Below, piece by piece: positions 29,601 through 38,990 of a stretch of DNA of 64,000 nucleotides. This DNA is from Bacteroidota bacterium (GTDB taxonomy: Bacteria > Bacteroidota > Bacteroidia > Chitinophagales > LD1). The position numbers and the translations under genes are program-made. The stretch's first letter is position 1; each line of letters opens with the position of its first letter. Location of the stretch: contig JADKJG010000007.1 in the NCBI GenBank assembly GCA_016722375.1, positions 1 to 64,000 of the forward strand. Direction: 5' to 3'. The notes under the pieces were generated by a model, which made no database searches, was not told the DNA's origin, and saw only the letters and a program-made list of their open reading frames with translations.

Positions 29601-32600
29601 TTTAGAGTGAGGCTGGCTCCTGGTTGAACTATGAAATTTATATAGGAAGTATTAATAGTACCGACCACCTGAGTATAGGTACTACTCGGACCGGCAATAA
29701 AGCTGAGGGTTTGCACTCCAGTCGCTGTTCCGCGGGTGCCCGAAAACACGCCTCCGGTCTGGTTAAAATTACCCATCAGATTAAGTGTGGAAGCACTGGT
29801 TCCGGAGAAACCGGAAATACCAAGCGTACCATTTTGGATATTCAGATTACCGTTTATAATAATAGTGTTGGTGCTATTTTGCAGGGTAAGTTCACCACTG
29901 CCTGAAGATTGCATCGTGAAATTTCCTTTGATAGTGGCGGCACCAAGTCCCAAAGTCAGATTTCCTGTTTGCGCTGTATTATTAACCACTATATGGCCAT
30001 AACCAGGGCCTACTCCAAAAGTATTCACTCCAGGTGCACCCATAGACAAACTCACGGCATCCAGACCTGTGATTAAGCAGGTAGCCGTCGTGTCCCAAGC
30101 GGCGAGGGGTACTGCAGCACCCGCACCTTTATATATTTGTTCATACTGCGAACCGGCAGAGAAGAAGGTGTTTGCCACCGTGTTGGTGACCATAATGCCT
30201 TCATTATTAAAAATACCATTCACCATTAAACGAGAGTTATCACCAACCATGCTCAAATCATTCCCCGTTCCATCTTTTAGGGTAAAGGTGATTCCGGAGT
30301 TGATTTTCAGCGTGGAGTTTGCCACATTATCAAATGAAATCTGATCCGCCCATACATTAGACGTTACCGTTACTACATGACCATTGCGGATATAAATTCC
30401 TAAAGAATTTGAATCATTAGGTGAAGTTACTGCATCAATCCACGGATTAGCGTTTATAGTGGAAGTCTGCCAGGTAGTAGCATTGTTCCAGTTGCCACTT
30501 TGCTTGGTGCGATAATATAAAGTAGTAGTAGTTTCTCTTCCTGTCCATTGAGACAAAGCCAAAGGCGCGCTGACATTGGTAAGCGGACCATCGGTCACGG
30601 TCAATGTATTGCCCCCATTGGTGGCGGCATATCCGTACCAAGTAGAACTTCTGTATTGACCGGCATTGATATTGGCCAGAGTGCCTTGTACATCAGAAGC
30701 TGCAAAGCCGAAGGAAGCAGCGTAAGTATAGTTGGCAATCACAGCGGTGGTGAAATCCCAATAGCGATGCAAGTAACTAGCGGAAGGTGACACACTAGCG
30801 TGTTCATCATTAATCACACGAACTCCGACGGTTCCCGCTGTTCCCACTGCAGAGAAGGTGAGTGTTGCAGGACTATAATCTCTAGTGCCATTATCGCCGC
30901 CTATCTCTCCTACCGGGTAAGTAAAGGCTGGCTGTGCTCCGGTAGCATAGTACTTAATCAGTTGCCCGGTTCCTGCGCCATCAATAACGATCATGTTATT
31001 GTTGCTTGGCGCATTTCCAAGGACGGCCGTTGTATTACTGCTGTTGTTCAGTGTTAAATTGTTATTAGCCAATTTCAATAAACCCTGATTTAATGTCAAT
31101 GTAGTAGATACAATCAAATTATTAGTTAAGTCCACCGTATTATTTCCACCGGCGGAATTATCCATAATCAGATTTCCTACCGTAGGAGGCAAACCAGTTC
31201 CGGTTACCTGAGCAGCCGAGCCATTATAAATATAAGTTCCTGTTGTAGAGAAAGTACGGGCGGCGGTTTGAACATTTCCCGCATTGGTACCCGCTAAAAC
31301 AATTCCATCTACATGACCGATGCCCAATGTAGCTGTAGTAAGGGTTTGAAAAGACGTGCCTGCTACACCCGATATAACCTTAGCCCCCATGTATAAGGTA
31401 CCAAGCGCTGATACTATAAATGTGCGAGCAGTAAACTGAAGGTTAATATCACTATTTAGGGTTAAAACCGAGCCTGTACCCAGAGCATTGACATAATAGT
31501 TGATTTTGGTATTGTCCACTGTACCAGCAGATTGGGTATAGGTTTTCCCACCTCCGCTGCCATTATTAGCAAAGTCAATGTATGGCATTGTAGTGAAAGT
31601 ACCCGTTGCGGTAATACTGCTATTGGCACCGGTTTGAGAATAGTTTCCTGCTAAACGCAATATCAATCCAGCACTTACCGACCCGGTATTCAGGTTTAAG
31701 GTTCCTTTATTCAAAATCAAATCACCATTCATAAAGGCAGTAATACCCGTAGTGGTACATAACACCAAAGCGTTGGTTGTTGCTGCGCCCGTACTTTCTA
31801 AGGTAAAGTTTCCTTTAAACCGTGTAACTGAACCAGTTAAACCTACCGTTGGTGTTGCGTAGGTTTGACCGGGATTATTCCATATAAAATGACCGAAAGA
31901 GACGCCTAAAACACCCGTTAAAGTGGTCGCTGTTGTCATTCCGGTTACCTTACAGGTAGAAAGAGTATCCCAAAGAGTTGCAGCAGGAATAGCACCTCCA
32001 TTTATATTATGCTCATACACCGAGCCATTATAATGGTATATAGCTGCATTAAGACTAATAGTGCCCTGATTAAAAATGGTGCCATAATTGCGAATGACCG
32101 TACCTGCTGAGGGAGTAAGTAATGTCGGAGTACCATTATTTTGCAAACGTAGTTCTCCACCCGCATTAATGGTTAGATCATCTCCTATACCGTTCACTAA
32201 GGTTAGAGTTCTGTTGCTGCCTAGGCCTCTTAAAATTCCTTCAATCACCAAATTATCTACAGTGGTGTTTGCATCTAAAGTAATATCATCACCACTCGAA
32301 ATCAAAATGCCTTCAGAATTGGTCGAATTAGGAGCAGCCGCAGGAGTAACTGGTGCAGGTGACACAAAGGTAGGGTCACTACTCACTTCCCACTTAGCTA
32401 CATCCGTCCAGTTACCAGAACTAACCGTGCGGTAATAGACATTCACATTTTTTCTTCCCTCTACATCAAAACTATATGGGGCAATAGCATTAAAAAATCC
32501 TGAGCCTGTAGCCTGTGTAATGCCCGTCATAGACAGAACAGGAGAATTCACCGTGGTTGGAAATTCTGCCCAATCGAGATTTCCTACGTTGTTAAAACGA

Positions 32601-35600
32601 TTTATGCTCAAATTGGCTTCTGTTCCAAATACATCTCCTGCACCGGCAGAATAAGTAAAGTCAGCATTTAATGTATAATTTCCAGGTACGGCGCTATTAG
32701 TAAACAACCAGTGACGTGTCAGATAATCAGGCGCAGTCAAATCATTTGGATGGCGGCTATCGACCACTCTGACTCCCAGTGTGCGAGCCGTATTGGTGGC
32801 AGTAAATTCTAAAGTAACAGGGCTGTATTCGGTAGTTCCCGTTGTTTCCCCCACAGGGAAAATAAACGGAGCCTGAGCATTCGTCGTAAATGACTTTTTG
32901 AATTGACCTGTTCCGTTGGTAATAATCATCTTAGAAACTGAAAACGGAGCACCTGTCATTGCCGTAGCATTATTTGTATTAGAAAGGGTCAGGTCGAAGT
33001 TTCCTAAAATCAGTTGACCTTGGTTCAAGTTGAATGTAGTGGAAACGGCTGTACTTTGACTCAGCGTTACCGTAGTAGGATTATCAATAGTAAGTCCTGT
33101 AGTGGTACTGGTCAAACTAGCCGGTAATCCATTTCCCGTTACCTGCGGTGACACTAAATTATTATATACGTAGTTACAGGCAGGACCGTAAGTCTTAGTT
33201 GTCGTTTGCACGTTACCGGTGCTCGCTACAGTTGAAATACCCTGCGTATGTCCAATCCCCAAAGTAGTTAAAGCTCCAGTGCTCAAAGTGAATGTCCCTG
33301 CACCAGAAATAACATTGTCCTTCATGTATAGAGCACCTCCGATGGCAATTACAAAAGAGTTACCCGTATTAATCACCATACCGCTATTTAAGGTTAGTGT
33401 TGCCAGACTGTTAACGGTGTAATTAATGCCCGCCGGGTTGATGGTTCCACCTGATTGAGTATAAGTACGATTGGAACCGGCCATAAAGTTTACGGCCTGT
33501 ACAGCAGTAGCTGAGCCTCGCTGGAAAGTTCCGCCGCTTTGGTTATAGTTACCATACAGGTTAAGGGTGGTAGTAACCGCTGCGCCGCTATTCATACTAA
33601 GTGTTCCTCCGTTAATGATTAAATCTCCACGCAGGTTAACTGAACTCGATGCATTTAGAAAAGATATTGCATTTCCTCCTGTGCTTTCAACTGTAAAATC
33701 ACCATAACAACTCGTATTGGTCATTATCAGGTTTACGTTTGCTACTGTTTGCCCGCTAGAGTTGTAGGTAAATTTTCCAAAGTTAACACCAGCAATACCG
33801 CTCAATGCAGCGCCTGTTGTATTCGAGGTGATGCCTGTGATATTACACAAGGACGTTGGATCCCAAGTTGCTGTAGGAACGGAACCTCCATCGCGGCTAT
33901 GTCTGTATTCAGAACCGGCATTGAAGTAGGTACCACCGGTGGTGGTAATCGTAGTTACACCCGTAGTTTTGTTTTCCAATACACCATCCACGTTTAGCAA
34001 CTGGGCAATATTGGCACCGGTAGCTCCATTTAGTGTTACGATATGTGCACTCTGAACTTGAACCGTTACGCTATTAGCGCTGGTAGGAGGCGCGGCTGCG
34101 GGATTCACCACACTCGCAGTGAAACCGGGATCTGTAGCTGTTTCCCAAGTGGTATTCGTATTGTAATCACCGCTTGCAATCGAGCGATAATACAACTGAC
34201 TGCTTTCGCGACCGGTATAAATAGTTGTAAGTGGAGTAGTCAGGTTCGTTAAAATGGAAGAAGATGACAATACATTCGATGTTGCCGAACTTGCTGAAGA
34301 TAACCAGCCACCGCTATAGCGAGAAATCCGGAGATTGGCCTCGGTGCCAACAATATCAGCACTTGGATATTGCAAACTCATATTATAGGTATAAGTACCT
34401 GTTCCACCGGTAAATACCCAGTGACGGGTTAAATAATCGGTGGGAGATCCTAAAGATGGAGCAGAGGCATTTACCACTCTGACACCAATACTCATTGCTG
34501 GATTGACAGTATAGGTCAAGGTCACAGGGCTATATTCAATGGTAGAAGAAGGACCGGAGGCGTCCCCAATCGGATATATAAAAGGCGTGGTGTAACTGGC
34601 AGGGAATGTCTTTATAACCTGCCCTGCTCCATCGGCCACAATCATCGTTGAAGCGTCATAAGTACCCGTAAACAAAGCGGCGGCGGCCAAGAACAATGTA
34701 TTGCCCCCAATATATAAGCGCCCATTCAATAAGTTCACATTGCCGTTTGAGGTAGTAGTTCCTGCACGGGTCAGCGTAACTCCCAATGCATCGCTATTGT
34801 CAATAGTCAAACTATTAACCGTAACTGGCAAGCCCGTTCCGGTTACCTGAGCCACCGAACCATTGTATATATAATTGGAAATACCAAAATTTCTGGTGCT
34901 GCTCACTTGAATATTTCCCACGGCTCCTCCCCCGGTTTGGGTAATACCAGCTGCACTTCCTATGCCCAACGTACCGGTAGTAGCAGCCAAGGTAAACGTA
35001 GTAGCTCCTGTAGTGTTTTTAATCAGCGCCGTACCACAATAAAGAGAACCGCTAACGGACATACTTCCGGCGTTTGCGAAAGTGATGTCATTGCCATTCA
35101 AACGGAGGATTCCTCCGGCTATCACGTTAAAGGTACGCGTAGCAGCCAATGTAATGGGGGAATTTAAAGTAACATCTGCAGTGGCCGAATTCACGTTGTA
35201 ATTGATTAAAGTATTCGTTACCGTACCTCCCGATTGTGTATAGGTTTTGCCCGCTCCGTTTAGATTAAGCGTGCTGACCCCAGTGCCTGTTGAATGTGTA
35301 AAAGTACCGCCCGTTTGATTATAATTACCAGCGATACTCAATGTGCTCAATCCCGTAGTCCCTGCTGACCGCATATCTACAATTGCCGTTCCACTCAAAT
35401 TAAAGTTTCCTGCCACATTCATCGTAGTAGTACTTGTTGTTGTCTGGGTATTTAAAGTGATTCTAGCTGTGCCGCTAGCAGAAAAATTACCGCCTACATT
35501 AATCGTAAGATTAGAGGTATTTGCAAGAGATAATATCTGCGCCGTAGCTCCGGTATTCAAAATATCCAAATTTCCATTTACTGTTGTGAGCGCCTGTGCC

Positions 35601-38209
35601 AACCCAATCGTGGCTGTTTGGCCATTGCAATTCCAAGAAAAGTTTCCGAATGCCTGAGTTAATTGCGCAGGTGCTGCGGTCGTGCTACCGGTAATCAAAC
35701 AAGTGGATGCTGGATCCCAACTTGCAGCGGGAATGGTGCCAGTTATTCCGGCATGCTCATAAATACCTCCCGATTCAAAGCGCACTACTCCGGTTGGGGT
35801 AATTATTCCACAGGCTACACCGGCAGTGCTATTCACTACAGTTCCGGTTACCACCATGTCGTAAGCGGCTACACCGTTTGCAACAGTCAAGGTAGTAGTA
35901 GAACTTAATGTCAGGGTTCCCACCACTTTAATATCATCGGCAGTGGTATTCACATTCACGGTGATATTTGTCCCGGTCTTAATTTCAATTCCTTCAGAGT
36001 TCAAATTGTTTGGAATCATTATAGCCGGTACCGGTGCAGGTGATATAAAAAGAGGGTCACTGCTCACCTCCCATTTCGAAACATCATTCCAATTGCCGTC
36101 GCCGGTGCTGCGATAATAGACGTTGACATTGTTTCTTCCCTCCACATCAAAACTAAAAGGAGAAGCAGGCAGGAAGCCATCTACGTTGGTGATGCCAGTC
36201 ATAGATAGTACCGGTGCGCTGACCGTAGAATTAAACTGAGTCCAGTTCAAATCAGTGGCAACATTGCTGTATCGGTTAATTCGCAAATTGCTTTGGGTGC
36301 CAACTACATCGGCCGGCAGATAGGTGAAGTCTGCATTCAGTGTATAGGTACTGCTGTTGCTGTTATTAGTGAACAACCAATAGCGAGTCAAATAATCCGA
36401 TGCAAATAAATCCTTAGGATCGCGATCATCCACCACTCTTACACCAATACTACGAGCTTGACTGTTAGCAACAAATTCTAGCATCACCGGAGAATATTCG
36501 GTCACACCGGTGTTTTCTCCTACCGGAAAGGTAAATGGAGCAAATGCCGTAGCCGGGAATTGCTTGATCACTTGGCCTGCACCATCCGTAATCACCATAT
36601 TGCTGGCTGAGAATCCTGAGTTTGTTCCATAAGAGAATGCAGCCGCTGCGCTCAGTGTCAGGTTATTTGCTCCCAAGGTAAAATTACCATTTTGCAGTAC
36701 CAAAGTTCCGTTAGATAAAGTCAAAGACTGAGTCAAGGTAACACCGGAAGCATTATTTATTACAATATTTGTACCGGCAGCTCCCCCCCATGCTGCTGCC
36801 AAGCCATTTCCTGTCACCTGAGCCACAGTACCATTATATATAAGAGTAGCAGATGCACCATATGTTTTTGTACCCGTCACCTGAACGTTCCCTGTTCCAG
36901 CCGTTGTGCTGATACCCTGCGCGTGACCAATTTCCAAAACGGCCGTAACCGCATTACCCAGTGTAAAGGCTCCTCCTGTCCCGGAAAGAATCCAGTCACT
37001 CATTCTTAAAGTTCCATTTACTGTAAAGGTAGATGACGTAGAAAGACCGGTTATGTCATTGGTCATTTTGAGAATAGCACCAGCATTAACAATAATACTG
37101 ATACCGGTACCTACAAAAGAGGAACCCGGGTTATTGAAATCCTTTTCTACTCCGGGGTTATTAAAGTAAATCAATTGAATACCAGTAGCCGTTCCTCGTT
37201 GGAAAGTAGCCCCGGCGGCAATATTCAAATCACCCGGTATAGTTAAAGTAGTTACTATCGCAGCCCCGGTATTTAAACTTACCGTGCTGGTACCATTAAT
37301 ATTAAGATCTGAATTCAAGTTAAGCGTTTGGGTCAAAGTGGAAAAGGACATAATTCCCGAACCGGTCGAAGTAATATCAAAGGTACCGGCAGAGTTGGTA
37401 CCAGTTAATCCTAAACTCATAGTTCCGGTCAAGCCGGGAGTATTCCAAGTAAATTTTCCGAAATTCTGTCCTCCGCCTTGTGTAATAGGTGCACCGACAC
37501 CAGCCGCACCGGTTACTTTGGCTTCTGAGTTTGCATCCCAAGTAGCCCATAAAAATGTCCCTCCAATTCGCTGGTGGTCATACACCGCGCCGGATGTAAA
37601 CAAGATATTAGAAACAGCGGCGACACTTATAGTAGATGAAGTAGGCAGGTTGTTCACCGTTCCATTCACCGTCATTAAAGCTCCACTGCCAATAGTGAAT
37701 AGTCCACCTATATTAAGAGTCCCATCCACAGTCATTGTATTATCAATCGTTGCGGCAATAGAAAAGGTGCGTCCTGAATTGATAGTTAACGAAGCTCCTG
37801 AAGCAACATTGGCATTAGAAGCATTGTTCATCGTAATATTATTATTGGTTCCAATCGTCAAAGCAGAACCACTTGTTATGTCCAGGTCGTTGGCAGCCGT
37901 ACCATTCGCTATAGTTAATGTATAATTCGCCAAAGACTGAAGCGTGAGATCCGTATTATTGGTTACTTGCAACTTCCCGATTGTTTGAGTAGGAACCGCA
38001 GTAATAACCATACTACCCCCGGTGTTCACTACTATAATATCGGTCGGATCAAGTAATGTCCGCGTAGGAGTCCAATTGGCGGCAACTGCCCAACTATCGC
38101 CAGTGCTGCCTGCCCAAGTATAAGTAGTTTGCGCCTGAGCAACAGACATTAAACATGTCAGAATCAAAAAGGCTGCTGCCGTACGGAATTTGAAGGAAAA
38201 GTGCTTCAT
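23564..38209 (-). CDS. Giant modular T9SS surface protein, N-terminal segment (4,881 residues)
   Basis: The protein starts with a signal peptide (MKHFSFKFRTAAAFLILTCL, cleavage likely after AQAQ). Six tandem modules of roughly 585-720 residues follow. Each opens with a Trp-rich motif (GDSWAVAANW, GNWNDVSKWEV, GDYNTNTTWE, GNWTDVAKWEV, GNWNNATTWQT, YDFQDAANW). Each continues through a long low-complexity beta stretch rich in T, N, G and S. Most also carry a conserved block with ADGAGQVIK, FPVGE, YSPVTL, GVRVV and DYLTR-W. After module six come a block beginning GTYTVGTGGDFTSITNAGG, the FGVNTNGYIYV module and beta-helix repeats. With the other two segments the gene is about 22.5 kb and 7,490 codons. 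The architecture is that of a fibrous, stalk-like adhesin or matrix protein; the function is inferred from architecture only. Arrays of 21-bp repeats flank it on both sides. Confidence 0.87.
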   Translation of the reverse strand: MKHFSFKFRTAAAFLILTCLMSVAQAQTTYTWAGSTGDSWAVAANWTPTRTLLDPTDIIVVNTGGSMVITAVPTQTIGKLQVTNNTDLTLQSLANYTLTIANGTAANDLDITSGSALTIGTNNNITMNNASNANVASGASLTINSGRTFSIAATIDNTMTVDGTLNIGGLFTIGSGALMTVNGTVNNLPTSSTISVAAVSNILFTSGAVYDHQRIGGTFLWATWDANSEAKVTGAAGVGAPITQGGGQNFGKFTWNTPGLTGTMSLGLTGTNSAGTFDITSTGSGIMSFSTLTQTLNLNSDLNINGTSTVSLNTGAAIVTTLTIPGDLNIAAGATFQRGTATGIQLIYFNNPGVEKDFNNPGSSFVGTGISIIVNAGAILKMTNDITGLSTSSTFTVNGTLRMSDWILSGTGGAFTLGNAVTAVLEIGHAQGISTTAGTGNVQVTGTKTYGASATLIYNGTVAQVTGNGLAAAWGGAAGTNIVINNASGVTLTQSLTLSNGTLVLQNGNFTLGANNLTLSAAAAFSYGTNSGFSASNMVITDGAGQVIKQFPATAFAPFTFPVGENTGVTEYSPVMLEFVANSQARSIGVRVVDDRDPKDLFASDYLTRYWLFTNNSNSSTYTLNADFTYLPADVVGTQSNLRINRYSNVATDLNWTQFNSTVSAPVLSMTGITNVDGFLPASPFSFDVEGRNNVNVYYRSTGDGNWNDVSKWEVSSDPLFISPAPVPAIMIPNNLNSEGIEIKTGTNITVNVNTTADDIKVVGTLTLSSTTTLTVANGVAAYDMVVTGTVVNSTAGVACGIITPTGVVRFESGGIYEHAGITGTIPAASWDPASTCLITGSTTAAPAQLTQAFGNFSWNCNGQTATIGLAQALTTVNGNLDILNTGATAQILSLANTSNLTINVGGNFSASGTARITLNTQTTTSTTTMNVAGNFNLSGTAIVDMRSAGTTGLSTLSIAGNYNQTGGTFTHSTGTGVSTLNLNGAGKTYTQSGGTVTNTLINYNVNSATADVTLNSPITLAATRTFNVIAGGILRLNGNDITFANAGSMSVSGSLYCGTALIKNTTGATTFTLAATTGTLGIGSAAGITQTGGGAVGNIQVSSTRNFGISNYIYNGSVAQVTGTGLPVTVNSLTIDNSDALGVTLTRAGTTTSNGNVNLLNGRLYIGGNTLFLAAAALFTGTYDASTMIVADGAGQVIKTFPASYTTPFIYPIGDASGPSSTIEYSPVTLTYTVNPAMSIGVRVVNASAPSLGSPTDYLTRHWVFTGGTGTYTYNMSLQYPSADIVGTEANLRISRYSGGWLSSASSATSNVLSSSSILTNLTTPLTTIYTGRESSQLYYRSIASGDYNTNTTWETATDPGFTASVVNPAAAPPTSANSVTVQVQSAHIVTLNGATGANIAQLLNVDGVLENKTTGVTTITTTGGTYFNAGSEYRHSRDGGSVPTATWDPTSLCNITGITSNTTGAALSGIAGVNFGKFTYNSSGQTVANVNLIMTNTSCYGDFTVESTGGNAISFLNASSSVNLRGDLIINGGTLSMNSGAAVTTTLNLYGNYNQSGGTFQRGSATAVQAVNFMAGSNRTYTQSGGTINPAGINYTVNSLATLTLNSGMVINTGNSFVIAIGGALYMKDNVISGAGTFTLSTGALTTLGIGHTQGISTVASTGNVQTTTKTYGPACNYVYNNLVSPQVTGNGLPASLTSTTTGLTIDNPTTVTLSQSTAVSTTFNLNQGQLILGNFDLTLSNTNNATAMTGAPFSVSKMIITNGTGQFKKSFTTNAQAPFIFPVGETTGTTEYSPVTLEFTATNTARTLGVRVVDSRHPNDLTAPDYLTRHWLFTNSAVPGNYTLNADFTYSAGAGDVFGTEANLSINRFNNVGNLDWAEFPTTVNSPVLSMTGITQATGSGFFNAIAPYSFDVEGRKNVNVYYRTVSSGNWTDVAKWEVSSDPTFVSPAPVTPAAAPNSTNSEGILISSGDDITLDANTTVDNLVIEGILRGLGSNRTLTLVNGIGDDLTINAGGELRLQNNGTPTLLTPSAGTVIRNYGTIFNQGTISLNAAIYHYNGSVYEHNINGGAIPAATLWDTLSTCKVTGMTTATTLTGVLGVSFGHFIWNNPGQTYATPTVGLTGSVTRFKGNFTLESTGAATTNALVLCTTTGITAFMNGDLILNKGTLNLNTGSVSAGLILRLAGNYSQTGANSSITATGTFTTMPYIDFANNGSGGGKTYTQSAGTVDNTKINYYVNALGTGSVLTLNSDINLQFTARTFIVSALGTLYMGAKVISGVAGTSFQTLTTATLGIGHVDGIVLAGTNAGNVQTAARTFSTTGTYIYNGSAAQVTGTGLPPTVGNLIMDNSAGGNNTVDLTNNLIVSTTLTLNQGLLKLANNNLTLNNSSNTTAVLGNAPSNNNMIVIDGAGTGQLIKYYATGAQPAFTYPVGEIGGDNGTRDYSPATLTFSAVGTAGTVGVRVINDEHASVSPSASYLHRYWDFTTAVIANYTYAASFGFAASDVQGTLANINAGQYRSSTWYGYAATNGGNTLTVTDGPLTNVSAPLALSQWTGRETTTTLYYRTKQSGNWNNATTWQTSTINANPWIDAVTSPNDSNSLGIYIRNGHVVTVTSNVWADQISFDNVANSTLKINSGITFTLKDGTGNDLSMVGDNSRLMVNGIFNNEGIMVTNTVANTFFSAGSQYEQIYKGAGAAVPLAAWDTTATCLITGLDAVSLSMGAPGVNTFGVGPGYGHIVVNNTAQTGNLTLGLGAATIKGNFTMQSSGSGELTLQNSTNTIIINGNLNIQNGTLGISGFSGTSASTLNLMGNFNQTGGVFSGTRGTATGVQTLSFIAGPSSTYTQVVGTINTSYINFIVQPGASLTLNDSISLDLTGRTFTNSGTLVMSDKVISGVVGTSFTNTSAITTTLNIGSADGITAVGDGALGNIQTGTTRSYGTAANYIYNGTVAQVTGSGLVGANKLTINNAANVTQQNFAGTAQSVTVTDSLIFLAGTYQIGGASAAILNTLVLNGKAITPLATTGLLSTAYSNLTYGPGAGNVNTDLYIPSSISDLNSLSINVAGTNTVTQKSNITLNSATTGLTLTSGRLVLGSKDLILTSSSTAAISGGSVTAMVVADGAGQLKRTIPVIASGTNNYIFPIGDLSGTGATNNPGADYSPVTLNINSNSDQRIVGIRVTDDQHPSDGTAQDYISRYWTFTDSQTGTGTYNYLPTFQYSTTAPSDLSVPGTHASLKINRWNGAWNQIFNTTGSSPTITPTAAVNETNAPLGGNAYTGRVNAAVPYVWQPNVAGSYDFQDAANWLPNRLTAAPNDILQFTKGGTSTAINVPAQVIAQLFVKNNTDVTFEAATVPAGAKIFSIVGPAATSNMEIESGSTLQMGGTVQLTLNMLTNANQTASIAGTLVLNNNGANSNTFATSYVATTVATVTGAITNNGGIVTGTATTLFFANGSSYNHNMNGGAIPIATYYSNPAITTSTVNITGTTTTNPTWPTGNYSNVVWNNAGQTTATGQVSTVLITVNGDLTVSAGRLWGDNATTQYLLGNATGTFTIGNGATYKTTRSVAPFLPTFDAANMVLADSSIILYGGATHIIPNNPTNTGVLASYGVLAIENNVLKTLAIPLSVKGLQLNGTTNACILSDGGNLITGPGSGMGTIVINVSSVLTLTNTNANPFPEFKYNQISSSSTVNYNTLTTNQNIRNLSAPGYGFVNIINNAGIKSLTGDTYVQGTLTVNGTTNNTILDLNGNILYLASLTPITVAAGAKIIADASGSTLHFNSASPVQNILISGTIENGLIQNMEISTAHPNGAILQATPVQFTVNNLKINTGGTLSLNGRTLNITGSYTNNGNLIGNAASSILAFTGTSAQSFNIGNYTASILTGLTINNAAGVTLGAPTNITTLTLTNGLLNTSAVNLPTVVGTAVLSVAGGSATAYVNGPLERTFPASLASGSTYTWPIGKGSYNPFSLINARTMAGGLVEIKAEAFDANAGGTPGIGLGSLATNRYWETSVTANAGNLIQAGNIQLTETSVSNGDHITFSATKTGTYNLMSSAVANPLITTNGYGPTSLGFLVLSTSTGTLSGTYTVGTGGDFTSITNAGGLFDVINAATVAGNLTANIISDINIETGSVGLNEWAESPSGSNYTFKMQSSAAVLRTVEGGYNGTSGANTGMIRLNGADRVTIDGSIAGSGQYLLFRNNYTSTWSATLSLVNGAKNNLVTRCILEGGTPFLGLGLAGTDGVIYMGGISTVPVAPSYSYESFSPTYTPIDGVAGTTNLNIFGWGLYDETDYNGLNMGFNFNFGGNNYSTFGVNTNGYIYVHNGSASPPASGGTDVLAVPSLGANVFGVMAPLNADLDKKVISTGISTNGARMFWRVDGSAPNRYLTVQWSGFYAKVAGAADDENRLDFQARLYENGGTNSNNIEFIYRDQSAWTNSAAYAFNVGIRGLSSSDFNNRTQASGNLTSGSHSAGALNTDNINFNAGDHIAGDVGIRYKFAPLPLTANDNNTFSYLDIRSNTASGSAAPVNGFYASGSATYPNNNNTITNSNIYNFDWGNAGSGGVTGIKLLTGTGNNWNITNNNIYRSSTGGNSLGAVTGINFAPAAASTGSTISGNFIGGTAPGATGNWPNNNNSGLGAWTGITLNVGAGTTNVTNNTIRISTAATSSTAATGISYVGSGTVNIGNGPGTGNTISDINGVGGITVYGIDNTTGTGTLNVNNNTISNISSNYNFTGSTGAAVGIKSILGIGTVNNNTISALSSTLPYVASNNPRSASVIGMWLEGNQNASGNTISNLSAVPNGGATGTAVTGIFWRPTTINSVLEKNFIHSFNLNTTDANGLMTGIAIGSVTSTVGTDAILRNNMIRLGIDNAGASLTQGYKDQGY
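26300..38130 (-). repeat. Six tandem ~1.75-2.2 kb modules inside the giant gene
   Basis: The Trp-rich module starts fall near 38,115, 36,105, 34,185, 32,430, 30,505 and 28,340, giving spacings of about 2,010, 1,920, 1,755, 1,925 and 2,165 bp; the sixth ends near 26,300. Modules 2 and 4 (36.1 and 32.4 kb) are especially alike (KWEVSSDP, SPAPV, NSEGI), which points to an origin by duplication in pairs or by recombination. Modules are diverged at the DNA level, so the assembly here is unlikely to be a collapse artefact. Confidence 0.8.
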
Positions 38210-38696
38210 GTATATTACTGTTTAAAAATTTTAGAAACTATTTTGTTTGATGGTTTATTTATTGATGGTTGATGATAACCAGTGGTATTTTTTTCTGTGG
38301 CTTCTTTCCTAACCGAGTACAACTCCGCTAAAAATGAACCGGTCTCTAACTTTAACAAACTATTCTTCAAATTGTTCAACCTCTTTCTTCTTAACTTCTA
38401 TATATGGCAAATACTGTGCCAAAAAATATTTGCCTAATACCAAACTAAAAATAGACCCGTCAAATTCATTCCACTTTAATCCTCTTTAATCCCACTCAAA
38501 GAGAATGTGAAGTTAATTTCTATTTTCTGATAAATCAAGTATTTGGAAAGATTCTTTTGTTAAATTTTTGTTTGGAACAAATTGAATGATTTAAGATTTA
38601 CCCCTATAAACGAGTTTGAAAGCTAAATTGTTCCACTTTCAGATTGATTTGATGCATAAATTATTCCCCTAACCGGCTGCCAAGTACCATATTTTG
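38210..38696. other. Leader region of the giant gene, nothing firm identified
   Basis: AT-rich DNA of 490 bp between the giant gene's start and the second 21-bp array. It must hold the gene's promoter, but I see no exact TAnnTTTG box near the start; TAGTTTCT about 40 bp before the ATG is a weak candidate. No coding features. Confidence 0.45.
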
Positions 38697-38990
38697 CTAA
38701 GGTTGGACCGAATAGCTACTAACAGGGACCTGTCTTTAGCTAACAGGAACCGAATAGCTGCTAACAGGGACCTGTCTTCAGCTAACAGGGACCTGTCTTC
38801 AGCTAACAGGGACCGAGTAGCTGCTAACAGGGACCTATCTCTTACTAACAGGTACCGAGTAGCAACGAACAGGGACCTGTCTCTTACTAACAGGCACCGA
38901 ATAGCTGCTAACAGGGACCTGTCTTTGGCTAACAGGGACCGAATAGCTACTAACAGGCACCGAATAGCTGGAGATGGGTACCGAATAGCA
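38697..38990. repeat. 21-bp tandem array, family 1, copy upstream of the giant gene
   Basis: Fourteen 21-bp units of the same two types as the array at 15,228, in the same orientation, with one place where two type A units are adjacent and one where two type B units are. It ends with the same terminal unit (GGAGATGGGTACCGAATAG) as the first array. The units differ between arrays at scattered positions, so this is an old duplication or a repeatedly homogenised family. Confidence 0.9.

Noticed and set aside
22600..37925. Many 60-210 residue plus-strand frames inside the giant gene
   Set aside because: They are shadows of a repetitive Thr/Gly/Asn-rich coding sequence, with no leader sequences, domains or spacing of their own.
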